Origin: Calcarisporiella thermophila CBS 279.70
Lineage: Eukaryota; Calcarisporiellomycota
DNA: 35,969 nt
Direction of reading: 5' to 3'
Assembly (NCBI RefSeq): GCF_041956535.1
Contig: NW_027192200.1
Location: 116,536 to 152,504 of the forward strand
Shown here: positions 23,301 through 33,109 of the stretch, one piece after another
Layout: each line of letters begins with the position of its first letter
Position numbering within the stretch: position 1 is the stretch's first letter
Made by a program: the position numbers and the translations under genes
Notes under the pieces: model-generated
Told to the model about the DNA's origin: nothing
The model's input: the letters and a program-made list of their open reading frames with translations, nothing else
The model's database searches: none

Positions 23301-26300
23301 TTACCACTGCTTCCCAAAGGACTGTCCAAACATTCCCTGCTGCTGGCTGGGCATTGCGCCCATGGGCTGTTGCTGCTGAGGGAAGGCTCCTTGGGTGGGG
23401 AATACTTGGCCACCGAAATTCTGCTGAAGCACCCCATTCACGCCCTGAGGGACGTAGCCACCCATCATTGGCTGCTGGCCGAATCCTGTGGCAGGCGATG
23501 AGGCTAGCGAGTGAAGGAATGAGAAAAAAAAGGGCCAGGAGGCAACTCAATGCACTTACCAGCTTGCGGGGAGTTGAAAACACTAGGACTGGATGGGTTC
23601 ACCTGGCGGAATACAGCGTATCGATCTATTTAGGAATTTAAAAGTTAGCTTGGATATGCTTCAAAGTACATTAGAATCAATAAGAACCATTTGTTTGGTG
23701 CGTAGCAAATCCTTGGCCACCCACACTCATACCAGGACCACCCCCCAGAGGGCCGGTACCAATCATGCTCTGGAATACGTTCTTCGGTTGTAATTGTGGA
23801 GCCATCCCGCCTACACCAGAGACGCTGCCTCCAGTTGTGGAGGGGAAAAGGGACGCGTTGGATATGGCTGGGGAAGCTCCGTACATTCCAACCATAGGCG
23901 ATCCGAAGCCTTGTCCCACACTACTAAACCCACTCCCTCCACTCATTTGAGGCTGAAGGGGTGTTGCCATCGCACCTTGGGTTGGAGCCATAGTGCTCTG
24001 CTGGTTATTGAATGGTGAGGCGGATGGAGTGGTATTCCAATTAGGTGGAATAGTTTGCCGACTAGGCACAGGCGGGGGCAAACGTGTTGCGCCTGCTCCT
24101 CCCATTGCCCCATTGCCAATCGGGCCCTGAGATAAGAGTGCACCGTTATTGTTTAGAGAAGTAAGGGGTTGTTGTTGTGTGGGCTTCCACAAAGGCTGCG
24201 AGGAGTTCATTGGCATTTGCTGTTTTGGTTGGGTGGGCGCGTAGGTTGGTACGAAAGTGTTAGGATTCGGTGAAGACGCTGGAATTAGCGGTGGAGGGAG
24301 AACGTTAGCAAGAGGAACTGTGCGAGGGGGCGGTGGTGGTGGTACAGGACGTTGTGTGGTTGTTTGAGGGAGCATGGGTTGCTGCATTGGCTGCGATGCT
24401 ATATTTTGAGGATTTGGAGCAACAAACTGCTGCACTTGTTGTTGGGGTGACGCGAATTGCTGCACGGGCGAAAAGGCAAGCGACTGGGGTTGTTGCTGCG
24501 AATGTAACCCATTTTGCTGTGGGAGGTGCGTCTGGGTCATGGTCGCAGGAGTATTGGCCGTAGTAGTAGTGCTGCCAGAGGGAGCCCAGGCAGGTCCGCC
24601 GAAGTTCTGTGTAATATTACTAGTAGGTTGTGCGCGGAATTGTGGCACGGGGCGCTCCCTCGGAGGAGCAGGAGGAGGGGGAGGCTTGTTTGCCGCTAGA
24701 ATATTAGAGCCGGTAGGCTTCAACTTGATACCAAATGCGTTCGCAGCCTGGCTCGGAGTGGCCGTAGAGCTGGGCAAAGGAATGGATGGTTGAGGAACGG
24801 TGGGTTGTAATTTGGGAACCAGTGGAGCAGCCAGAGATGGAGAAGTGGTGTCAGTGGATTTGGGAGTGGTTTGGGTTCGAGGCGTCCATGCATCATCGTC
24901 AAACTGATTGCTGATGGGATTTGCACTGGAGGATGAGGCGAGAGGAGGGGTTTTGGTTGGGGTGAGATGTTCTCTTGCTTTTGTGATTGCATTGAAATCG
25001 ATGTTGGCGGGCGCCGAGTTCGAAGGGGAAGGGCGTGATGCTTGAAACCAAATCAATAATTATAAACGCATACCGAATCTCGAGCGGTAAAGACTTACTT
25101 TTCCTAGATGTTGCCGAACTCTTTTTGAAGATATTCGGTGCCTGAGTCACGGAAGACGTGGTGCCAGCTTGGGAATTCTCCTCTTCTTGGAGGCGACGTG
25201 CTAACTCCTCATCGCGCTGAATTTGGAGGTCAGTTTCCGACTCTGTAGTCTATTAAAAAAAAAAAGGAACAAGAACCACATCATCATCAGAAAAAAATGA
25301 TACTTGCTTCGTTTGCAATTCCTTACCTCAACACCATCCTCATCTACGATACTTGCTCCTCCGAAGCTAACGCTCTTTCTAGGTTTGGTTGAGGCCGACT
25401 TTTCACCTCCACCCTTCTCATTCTCAATATATCTCTGTACACGAACAATATCGCCCTCCTTTAATCCCAATACTTTCATGATGTCGTGATCCAAAGTCGA
25501 GAAGCAACTATCATCCAACTTTTCTGCGGTGAATGCGGTTGAATAATGTAAAGCATCGTCCATTGAACACCCCGCCTTAAGGAAGAAGTCAAACCAATCG
25601 ACCTCCTTCCCCGCAGGTTTAGGAGGCTTTGGTTTAGAAAGCGCGGACTTTAGAGGACTTTTCTGAGCTGCCGAAGCTGCGCGGGAAGCCACAAGCTGCG
25701 CTAGAGGGGTATCATCTGTTCTATCCTCACCAGGTTTTTGCGCAATCTTGCGCTGGATATATTCGATATCCTCGGGGCACATTTTCTCAATGGCAACAGC
25801 AATTTTCACCCCATTAACCTTGTGCAGATGGATTTTGCCTTCATGATAGCCTAAGAATTCTGCATCCACGGTGAATGTTCCACTTCGATCAGTCCATGTT
25901 CGTACGTTATCCGGATTGGGCTCTAGATTATGAATTAGAGTTAGTAAATATTGATTTTCAACTAAACAATCATATTCAAAATCATATGTTGATACTTACT
26001 CGATAACTCAGATTTCACGGCTTTTGATAGTTAATAATACCAAAATAAATAGGAAAAGTTAGAATCGGTAGTTAATGATTGTGGCTATGAAAATAATAAT
26101 ACCTGGAGGTGGTGTGGAGTGTCTCGCGACAGGGGTTGGTTTGGAAGGCACAACAGTTGATGGGGGTGGAGGGGGAGGTGGCGGAGGGGGTGGCGGCGGG
26201 ATTACAGCACGGCCGGAGGCAGGTGCACGAGCTTAAATTTAAACCATCGATCATCAGGGCTCAAGATAATAAATGGGAGGTCATTAAAATAACAAGAATT

Positions 26301-27791
26301 ACCTGAGGCCTTGTTTTTCTGTTCTTCGGCCTCTCTTCTTCTATTTTCCTCCTCTTCTTGCATTCGTCGTTGTTCTTCCTCTTCCTGTCGCTGTCGTTGT
26401 ATATCAGCAGAATCTTCTTGCGGTGGTTCGCCCAACTGCAGATAGGTTGCAGGTACAACACCTTCGTATCCATCCTCTGTTCTGCATTTCCACCATTCAT
26501 CACTGCTATAATCATCAATAATCCAAACTAGCTGATACTCATGTACCGTAAGCTCATCTTCATTCTGAGCCTCAAAATCATAGAGAGCGTGAGCAAGCTT
26601 AGGTTCCGGCTCCTGTTGTTGCTCCTGTTGTTGCTTCTGCTGTTGCTCTTGTTCTCGCTGCCTCTCTAACTCAAGTTGACGTTGCTGTTCGAGCTTTGCC
26701 TCTTCTTGTCTTCGCAAACGTTCCTCCTCCTCTTGTTGCCGAAGGCGCTCCTCTTCCTCTTGCTGTCGAAGCCTTTCTTCTTCCTCTTGTTGTCGTAACC
26801 GCTCTTCCTCTGCTTCTTGTTCCCTTGCGGCCGCATCATCTTGCGTTGGCTCACCCAGCTGAATATATGATGCTGGTACCACACCCTCATACCCTTCTTC
26901 TGTTCGGCATTTCCACCACTCTTCACTCGAATAATCATCAATTACCCATAATATCTGCCATTCTCTAACCGATAATTCGTCCTCATTTTGCCCTTCGAAA
27001 GCATAAAGCGCGTGAGCGAGCTTTAATTCCGATTCAGGAGCCTCCTGTGTGAAGGGATGATCCTCGGCGGATTGCTGCTCCTCTGTAGGAGCCTCTTCAT
27101 CAATCTGCAGATAAGTTGCAGGAATTAAGCCCTCCTGTCCATCTTCCGCTCGACATCTCCACCACTCCTCGCTGCTCGACCAATCCAAAATCCATACAAT
27201 TTGATTCTCACGAACAGTTAACTCATCTTCCGTTTGTGCATCAAAATCGTATACTGCGTGTGCTAATTTTGCCTCCTCTACTTCTTGATGCCCTTCAGCA
27301 TCATTTGAATTATGTATATCTATAGTAGGTATCGCAGTCTGATGGCTAACGGGTGCAGAGCCAGCACTATCCCGTGCCTCCTGTAATGCGGAAACAATAG
27401 CTTTAGCATCACTTTTAGAGGATGCAGTAAATTCGAACGAGGCTCCATCAGCCCCACCGATCGAGAGGAGAACGCGCTTTGAATCCGCTGAGAAATTATT
27501 CACATCTTGGATGGGCCATTGTCGCACGGGAGTCTTCAATTTTGTTACATCGGGATAAATCCACATATATAATTAAGTATTTTGTATTAGTTCGATAGAT
27601 TCAATTAAATACCTTGTCTGATTCACTCCCATAAAAGACCATGTTATTGCCAACCCCAAGATTTCCTTTTTTCTTCTTCTTCTTGTCCGCCTCCTGATGA
27701 TCGATTATAATGATGTGAGAAAATTATAACCGGTTCTGGGATGAAATCTTGGTAAACTCACCGTTACGGACCAGAATTTCATCGCAGCCAT
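23301..27791 (-). CDS. SLA1: SLA1-like endocytic actin-patch adaptor, about 1286 residues, ten exons
   Basis: Exons in transcript order: 27791-27762, 27693-27613, 27533-26303, 26231-26103, 26020-26000, 25922-25327, 25249-25099, 25040-23688, 23625-23560, 23503-23301; phases close to about 1286 codons. Domains: PH-like region at about 11-98 (KGNLGVGNNMVFYGSESDK, PVRQWPIQDV); SH3 domains at about 126-182, 208-264 and 349-405; a Q/E-rich helix at 275-346; a polyproline run at about 458-470; SHD1 at about 500-560 (EFLGYHEGKIHLHKVNGVK), which binds NPFxD cargo signals in yeast; SHD2 SAM-like at 603-665; then QRDEELARRLQEEE, a P/Q/G-rich half, and DRYAVFRQV near the end. It links clathrin-coated pits to Las17/Pan1 actin assembly. 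The first SH3 pair that precedes the PH-like region in yeast Sla1 is missing. The first exon is very short, so an upstream exon is possible; a 3' splice-like AG lies just before the ATG. Confidence 0.93.
26703..26810 (-). repeat. Four tandem 27-bp units encoding EEERLRQQE in SLA1
   Basis: Read on the minus strand, four consecutive 9-residue units (three identical EEERLRQQE, then EEERLRRQE) lie between the second and third SH3 domains, flanked by further Q/E-rich sequence. At the DNA level the units differ at synonymous positions, so the repeat is not brand new. The sequence should form a charged single alpha-helix or coiled coil that spaces the SH3 domains. Confidence 0.9.
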
Positions 27792-28970
27792 AATTGCGAG
27801 CTAATTAAAAAAAATGCGGAGAAGTTCAAGATACAACCAAGGGGGATAATTCTATATAATATGAAGCCGTTAGATTTTTCTGAAAGAGAAATAAAAAGCC
27901 GCGTTGGTTCAAGAATACCCGGGCCCAAAATTTTGCGGTGAATCTAGCTCTGAGAGTATGAAAAAGGGCTGGCGGGGGAAATTCATGGGCCAGCAAGTTA
28001 AAGCATAGGATAACAATATAGCAGCAGATACAGTAAAATAGAATGAACCGTAAAATAAAAATAGTATATACAAAAATATTGATCAATAAAAGAGATTATG
28101 TATGCTCCTAGGGAATTCCATAAACACTTCTCCAGGTTGCAACGACCTGCTGCACCTTTCTGTCACACTACATCTCGTATTAAATGACTACGGCCCTGTT
28201 CGGGGTTGATAACACCACACTCTTATATGGCTGGGGAGCAATACTAAATCGATGCGAGCCTCGTACAATGTATTCTTTGCAGATTCTACTTTATGCCCAG
28301 CATTAAGAGTTTTCGAATTTTTATTCGCTATACTGCGACCTAAAAGTCTAATCTAATGAGATATATATTAATATACTACTGATTTCCTAGTAGTTTTAAC
28401 TTGGCTTCGCATTTGTCGAGATATATTTAATTTTAGAGGCTAGCCTGTTTCTCTAGGTCGACGATCATGGCTATACATCTTGACCAGGATGGTGAATACG
28501 GGCTATTTATAGATACACTAAACTAGCACTTGGTGACAGCAAACAAACATGTTCTAATTCACAATATCAAATCTATAATAAGCAAAGGGCTCATTAACTT
28601 CGCTCGCCTTAACTGATTCATACCACATTATCCATGGAAAATGGAACATTTGTTTGAAGGGATGCAAAACCAAGTTCAATATAAATTCGGCAGAGCCACT
28701 GTCACTTCATGCGAAATACGTGGAAATTATTTTAGAAATATCGAATATCATATGGAGAGTGAAGCCCTTTTAAAAATCCAAAACGAGCAATGACAATTAG
28801 TAAGAAAGAAAAACAAGTAGCAGTAAAAGTAAGGGAAAATAGGCAGTATATAGCTATAAAATGTAGAAAGCACTCTCCACCAAGAAATAGAAAAAGCGAG
28901 AAAGAGTGAAAAGTTGTACAGTGTTATTAAAAATCACAACATTAAAAAAAAATAAAAAAGACAATAGCTC
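27792..28970. other. Intergenic region upstream of SLA1
   Basis: 1.18 kb between the SLA1 start and the stop of the glutamine-rich gene, both on the minus strand. It is AT-rich. Immediately upstream of the SLA1 ATG a T-run followed by AATTAG (minus strand) looks like a 3' splice site, so SLA1 may have an untranslated or short first exon here. I looked for SH3-like residues (ALYDF, GxxPxxY) in the adjacent reverse frames and saw none. The hydrophobic frame at 27826-28086 is not credible as a gene. Confidence 0.45.
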
Positions 28971-30836
28971 TTATCCGCTTCTGCCTTGTCCTCCGCCCCC
29001 CTGTCCCCCTTCACCCCCACCTGCATTAAACCCCCCCGTTCCTCCATTCATGCCAAACTGAGTGGGATAAATGTAAGGCGGTCGTCCGCCCGCCATACCC
29101 ATAGCCGCCGCCATTGCCATATTTATTGCCGTAGGATCCTGCGCGAATTGCATATTGGCAAGGTAGTTTGCTGGCAAACCCGGAAGGTTTGCATACATTG
29201 CAGCAAGGGCGGAAGCAGCATTAGGGTTAGCTGCAAGCCGGTACTGCTGTTGAGCATTAGCTACAGCTTGTGCTGACATAGCAGGCCTTGCCAGAGCAGC
29301 GGAAAATTGAGCTAAAGGCATTGAGGCATTATTTGCAAGAGGCATGGTGGTATTTGCTAGTGTCGCCGCGGTTGTGGTAGGTGAAGCTCGAGATGCCATT
29401 GAGGTGCTATGTGTCGGTGTGGATGTTGACACCCATCCAGGCAAACTGCCCGAGCTTGGGCTTGAAGCTTGCTGATTTTGGAGCTCCTGCCTTGCCGATT
29501 GGTGGGATATCTGGGGTGAAGAACGAGCAGACACTTGTTGCTTCTTTTGATGCTGCGGTTGTTTTGGATGTTGTTCCAGGACTATTTGTCGAATGCGCGA
29601 GGTGAGAGTATTTATTGTAGGAGAGAATTTAGAGTTAAACGAAGGAAAGGACGAGATATCTATTGAGGCTAGGGGACGGTCTTGCGCCTGACCAGAAAGT
29701 CGAACATTAGCAAAGTATTTCAGGGTGTGGAGAGGATATTTTAAATTTACCTGTGGATTTGCTCCATCTGTTTTATAGTAGTCCGCAACCTTGGCTAGAA
29801 AAGTGAGATTTGTTTCTAGCCGCTTCACAAATTGCAAATATAATGCATCCCTTTCTGGATCCCGGCGCAATTCAAGACATAGTTGAATAATTATGGAGTT
29901 CATAGTCAACACCTGTAGACCGCATAAGTCACATCAGCGAGCTCTTAAGGTCAGTAAAAAAAAAAAACCTACCAATTCCAATAATTCTGTTTTAATAGGA
30001 AGTCCAACTTCTACCATATCTTCGTCGTTCCCTTGCTTAGTTTGTAGCCCTTGCTCTAATGATTGAACCTGCTGTGGCGGTTGCATGGCCAATTTCTGCT
30101 GTTGAATCGCAGCTTGTTGTTGACGTATTAATGCCTGCTGCTGTAATACATGTTTAGTAGTGTTGTCCTGCAATTTGTCTCCCACTATATTAGCTTGTAA
30201 CGACGCATATACCCCTACGTTGGCTGGTTGCATCGGTTGTTGCGGTTGCGGTTGCGGTTGTGGTTGTTGCTGCTGTTGCTGTTGCTGTTGTTGAGCTTGA
30301 GCTTGTAATGCAGCATATTGAGCATAGGTAGTTGCAGACGATGCTGCTGATTTTGCGGGTGAACCAGCACCTGCACCTGGGAATCCAATCCCACCAAAGC
30401 GTGCATTCCAATTAGCTAACATTTGTTGAACCTGTGCTTGTTGGCTCTGCTGCTGTTGTTGCTGTTGCTGCTGTTGTTGTTGTGGCTGCTGCTGTTGCTG
30501 CGGTTGTTGCTGTGGTTGCTGCTGTGGTTGCTGCTGTGGTTGCTGCTGCTGTTTCGAATAAGGTGACTGATTGGCAGTTAAATCAGTTGATTTTCGTTGC
30601 TGGGAAATCACCTGGTTATTTTGTGGATTGGATGCAATTCCAGGGAAAAAATTAGCAGACATTAACCAAGGTTGTTGCTGGGACTGTTGTGCGATTTGTG
30701 AAAGAGACTGCTGCTGAAGTTGAAGCATTTGTTGCCGTTGTTGCTGAGCGGGATCATTTTGATTCTGGAGGTAAGATATGGAATCGAAATAGGGGGCAGA
30801 GGTGGAGAATCCACCCAGATTGGGTGGAATGGACAT
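28971..30836 (-). CDS. Glutamine-rich protein with SSXT/SS18-like segment (possible SWI/SNF subunit), 580 or 601 residues
   Basis: Exon 1 is 30836-29973 and a second exon starts at 29912, after a 60-nt intron. Residues 1-270 are dominated by glutamine, with two polyQ tracts. Residues about 280-338 hold the only folded-looking part: ELLELVLTMNSIIIQLC, then YLQFVKRLETNLTFLAKVAD. This resembles the SSXT (SS18/GIF) helix pair, whose consensus has a NL-YLA-IAD core. SS18-type proteins are SWI/SNF chromatin-remodelling subunits in animals. The match is by eye and moderate; another Q-rich coactivator (for example a Mediator tail subunit) is the main alternative. The tail is rich in A, N, M and G and ends GGEGGQGGGGQGRSG. 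A 63-nt stretch at 29688-29750 is open but looks like a third intron, giving 580 residues when removed. Confidence 0.6.
30237..30305 (-). repeat. Polyglutamine tract 2 (QA/Q/QP)
   Basis: Encodes about 23 residues: alternating Q and A, then an uninterrupted Q run, then a QP alternation, within the SSXT-like gene. CAG and CAA codons are mixed, which tends to limit slippage. Confidence 0.9.
30438..30551 (-). repeat. Polyglutamine tract 1 with QQQP periodicity
   Basis: Encodes about 38 residues, nearly all Q, with a 12-bp QQQP repeat in its first part and a pure Q run in its second. Likely length-variable between strains and prone to assembly error. Confidence 0.9.
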
Positions 30837-31433
30837 TATTTAAATTTAAGAGGAGAAGGATGATGAAGCGAAAACTAGTAAGAAGCGTATTTGAATATGA
30901 TCGAACGATCGCGATCCAACGAATGTTTATACCGGGTAGAGGATTGTAGATTCTAGCAGACTCTCTCGTAGATCGCGAAATATTTTTCAATTCCAAAGAA
31001 ATGAAAAAAAAAAAAATAAGTTGAGGGTGATTTTCTTTAAATCTAGAAGGCTGATAAATTATAGTATATTTTGGTATCGGAAAATGACCTAGAACACAAC
31101 TTGAATAGAATGCAGAGATAGCCAACACCTATATTTCAAATAAATTAGCCATCATTCATTTCTTGTATTTAGTCACAAGTCATGCAAGCTTACCATTTTT
31201 TTCCATTGTAACTGTTCATAATTTAGATCGAAATGACCGCGTAGAAATTTCATTCAACTCAATATTATAAAGATTTTAAAATTATTATATTTTAATATCG
31301 ATGCATTTGTATCCTGTAATCTGGTATATTTTGAGATATGAACAACATTATATATTTTCTATTCTTTTGGGACACATGCTCGCGAAAGGTCATGCTATAA
31401 AAGCATGAAGAAAGTTTTATGTCCATGTTTTCT
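30837..31433. other. Intergenic region between SSXT-like gene and aminotransferase
   Basis: 597 bp, AT-rich, with both flanking genes on the minus strand. It should contain the promoter and leader of the Q-rich gene and the 3' end of the aminotransferase gene. An A-run at 31003-31016 is notable. The reverse frame 30754-31128 overlaps the start of the Q-rich gene and has no protein-like features. Confidence 0.4.
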
Positions 31434-32715
31434 CTAGAGTATCGGAACTGCTCGTCTCACTACTTCCTTGGTTACTTCTTCCCTTAACCATTCAATGAAT
31501 TCGCTCTTTCTCGGGAAATGAATAGCCTGCTGTCCATCTCGGAACCGTATTGTTTCGATTGGGAGAACAAGTCGCGACGTACTGGCTAGAAAGGCACCTT
31601 CCCATTCTGTAGCGGTTCTCAAATCGGGAAATTCGTATTTAACTTTAATGCTCTCCCTTTCACATACAAGCAGCACCACGCGCATTATCGTCCCAAGCAG
31701 TACATACTCCAGTGGTGCGGTATGTATTTCAAAACAACACGAAGACGAATTACTAGGTAGCACAGCAAAGAAGTTTGAAGCAATGCCTTCATAGACCGCA
31801 TGTAAATGATCGGTCAGCAGCACCTCATTTGTATCGGGTTGTTTGGAAGCATCGAGAGACATGCGCTCCCTTTTATCGAATGTAGATAAGTATATGCCAA
31901 AGAAATAAAAATAGACGAGTCAATAAAGATCATTACCGAACCCACTTAGAATCCTTTGCCTGTGCACTCTCGCGAGGCTCCCCCCAAACTTCCACTTTAC
32001 AACGCTCCACTTGGGGGGTATGCAAATGATCGAAGTGTGCCATTAGCCTTGGCTTCATTTTCTAATACAATATACTGTCAGTGTCACTGCTGATTTTTTA
32101 TCTTTGAAGAAATAACTTAGACACCTCAAAGCAATAACACGCCACTACGCCTAACTTGATATCCCCTTCAGCCGGCACGTCCTCCCTGCTCAAATATCGA
32201 TGCATACCAGCGCGAAGCAATGGTATAAGAATTTCTCGTAGTGTTTGCGGGTTGCGCAAAGGTTCTAGTTCGGAGGCGATGCGTATGGGCTCTTCTGTAT
32301 TATCCGCAAAAGTTGGTGGGATAAATTTCATGATACGCATAGAATTGGCAATTCGCTCAATATGCGCATCAAGCTCCACGATTGCTTTTCGATTAACGGT
32401 CCTTGCTCCAGTATATGCCCCTTGAATATATGAAGATTTTGCGTTTAACACCCATTTAAAAAGAAACAAAACGAGAGAGAAATAATTTACCACGCGGATT
32501 TTCAAGGAAGAATTCATTAGTCGAAGTTATTGTGTCTCGTATATCATAAACGGGTTTATCAGCAGAATCGAAAGGTGTTAATCTCTCGATAGACACTATA
32601 GATAGAAAATGATGTAGGAGAAATGGTTTACATTTTTACATCTCTTCTGTAACATCTAGATTGCCCTACCACTTTTGTGGAGAGATCTTTTATTTATTGT
32701 TGCATTGATGCCCAT
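31434..32715 (-). CDS. PLP-dependent class IV aminotransferase-like enzyme, 335 residues, five exons
   Basis: Exons in transcript order: 32715-32670, 32595-32491, 32420-32125, 32061-31937, 31869-31434; phases close to 335 codons. Class IV signatures: GAYTGARTVNRKAIVELDAH and HIERIANSMRI near the N-terminal third; VEVWGEPRESAQAKDSKWVR, where the first lysine of KDSK is the likely PLP-binding residue; and TNEVLLTD with VYEGIASNFF. The C-terminal third has LLGTIMRVVLLVC and WEGAFLASTSRLVLPIETIR. The family includes branched-chain and D-amino-acid aminotransferases and aminodeoxychorismate lyase. This subgroup (GxPRxxAxAKDS...WV, STSRLVLPI) occurs in fungi and plants without a well-defined substrate, so I give none. 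The N-terminal exon (MGINATINKRSLHKS) is short and its choice less certain; the rest is firm. Confidence 0.87.
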
Positions 32716-33109
32716 TCTACATAAAAATTCGCGTCGAGACCGTATTTGCGAGGAAGTTAAACAGAGCAACATGATAATCTACGAATGGAAAGAGGTTAGA
32801 TGGGATTTCGGAGTAAAAATGTGACATTCAATATATTCGATCATAAACTCAAGCTAAAGCATTTGCGGTATCCCGTAATATGAAAACATATTTATTCAAG
32901 ATAAAAAGGTCTTTTAAATAATTCAGATGCAACATGATCTTTAAGCCATAAAGATCGGAAATATCCTTCTCTAGTATATTTGTAGGTGAGAAATATTCAA
33001 AAGGCTTAGCTCACCTATAACTAGTTAAAGTAGGAAATGAAAAATTATCATTCTAAAAATAGAGGAATAAAATAATCAGTGGGAAACATGTCTAAAGATA
33101 TCCGATTTT
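32716..33109. other. Intergenic region between aminotransferase and TMEM135-like gene
   Basis: 394 bp, AT-rich, both flanking genes on the minus strand. No coding signal or distinct structure was seen. Confidence 0.4.

Noticed and set aside
24333-24793. Forward frames opposite the P/Q-rich part of SLA1
   Set aside because: They arise from the compositional bias of proline/glutamine codons; the minus frame is continuous with SLA1 domains.
27534-27566. SLA1 start at 27566 (MWIYPDVTK)
   Set aside because: These residues are intron sequence. The upstream exons encode the conserved KGNLGVGNNMVFYGSESDK that joins directly to PVRQW.
27826-28086. Reverse-strand 86-codon hydrophobic frame upstream of SLA1
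   Set aside because: Its composition follows AT-rich DNA (I, F, Y, C runs), it has no recognisable motif and no splice partner, and it lies where the SLA1 leader is expected.
30754-31128. Reverse-strand 124-codon frame overlapping the start of the Q-rich gene
   Set aside because: It overlaps, in another frame, the start region of the polyQ gene, lacks domain features and has a biased composition.
32098-32517. Aminotransferase start at the ATG at 32517 (MNSSLKIRVV)
   Set aside because: This frame runs through a 70-nt intron. Splicing at 32490/32421 and reading the other frame gives a continuous ENPRGAYTGARTV block typical of class IV enzymes.
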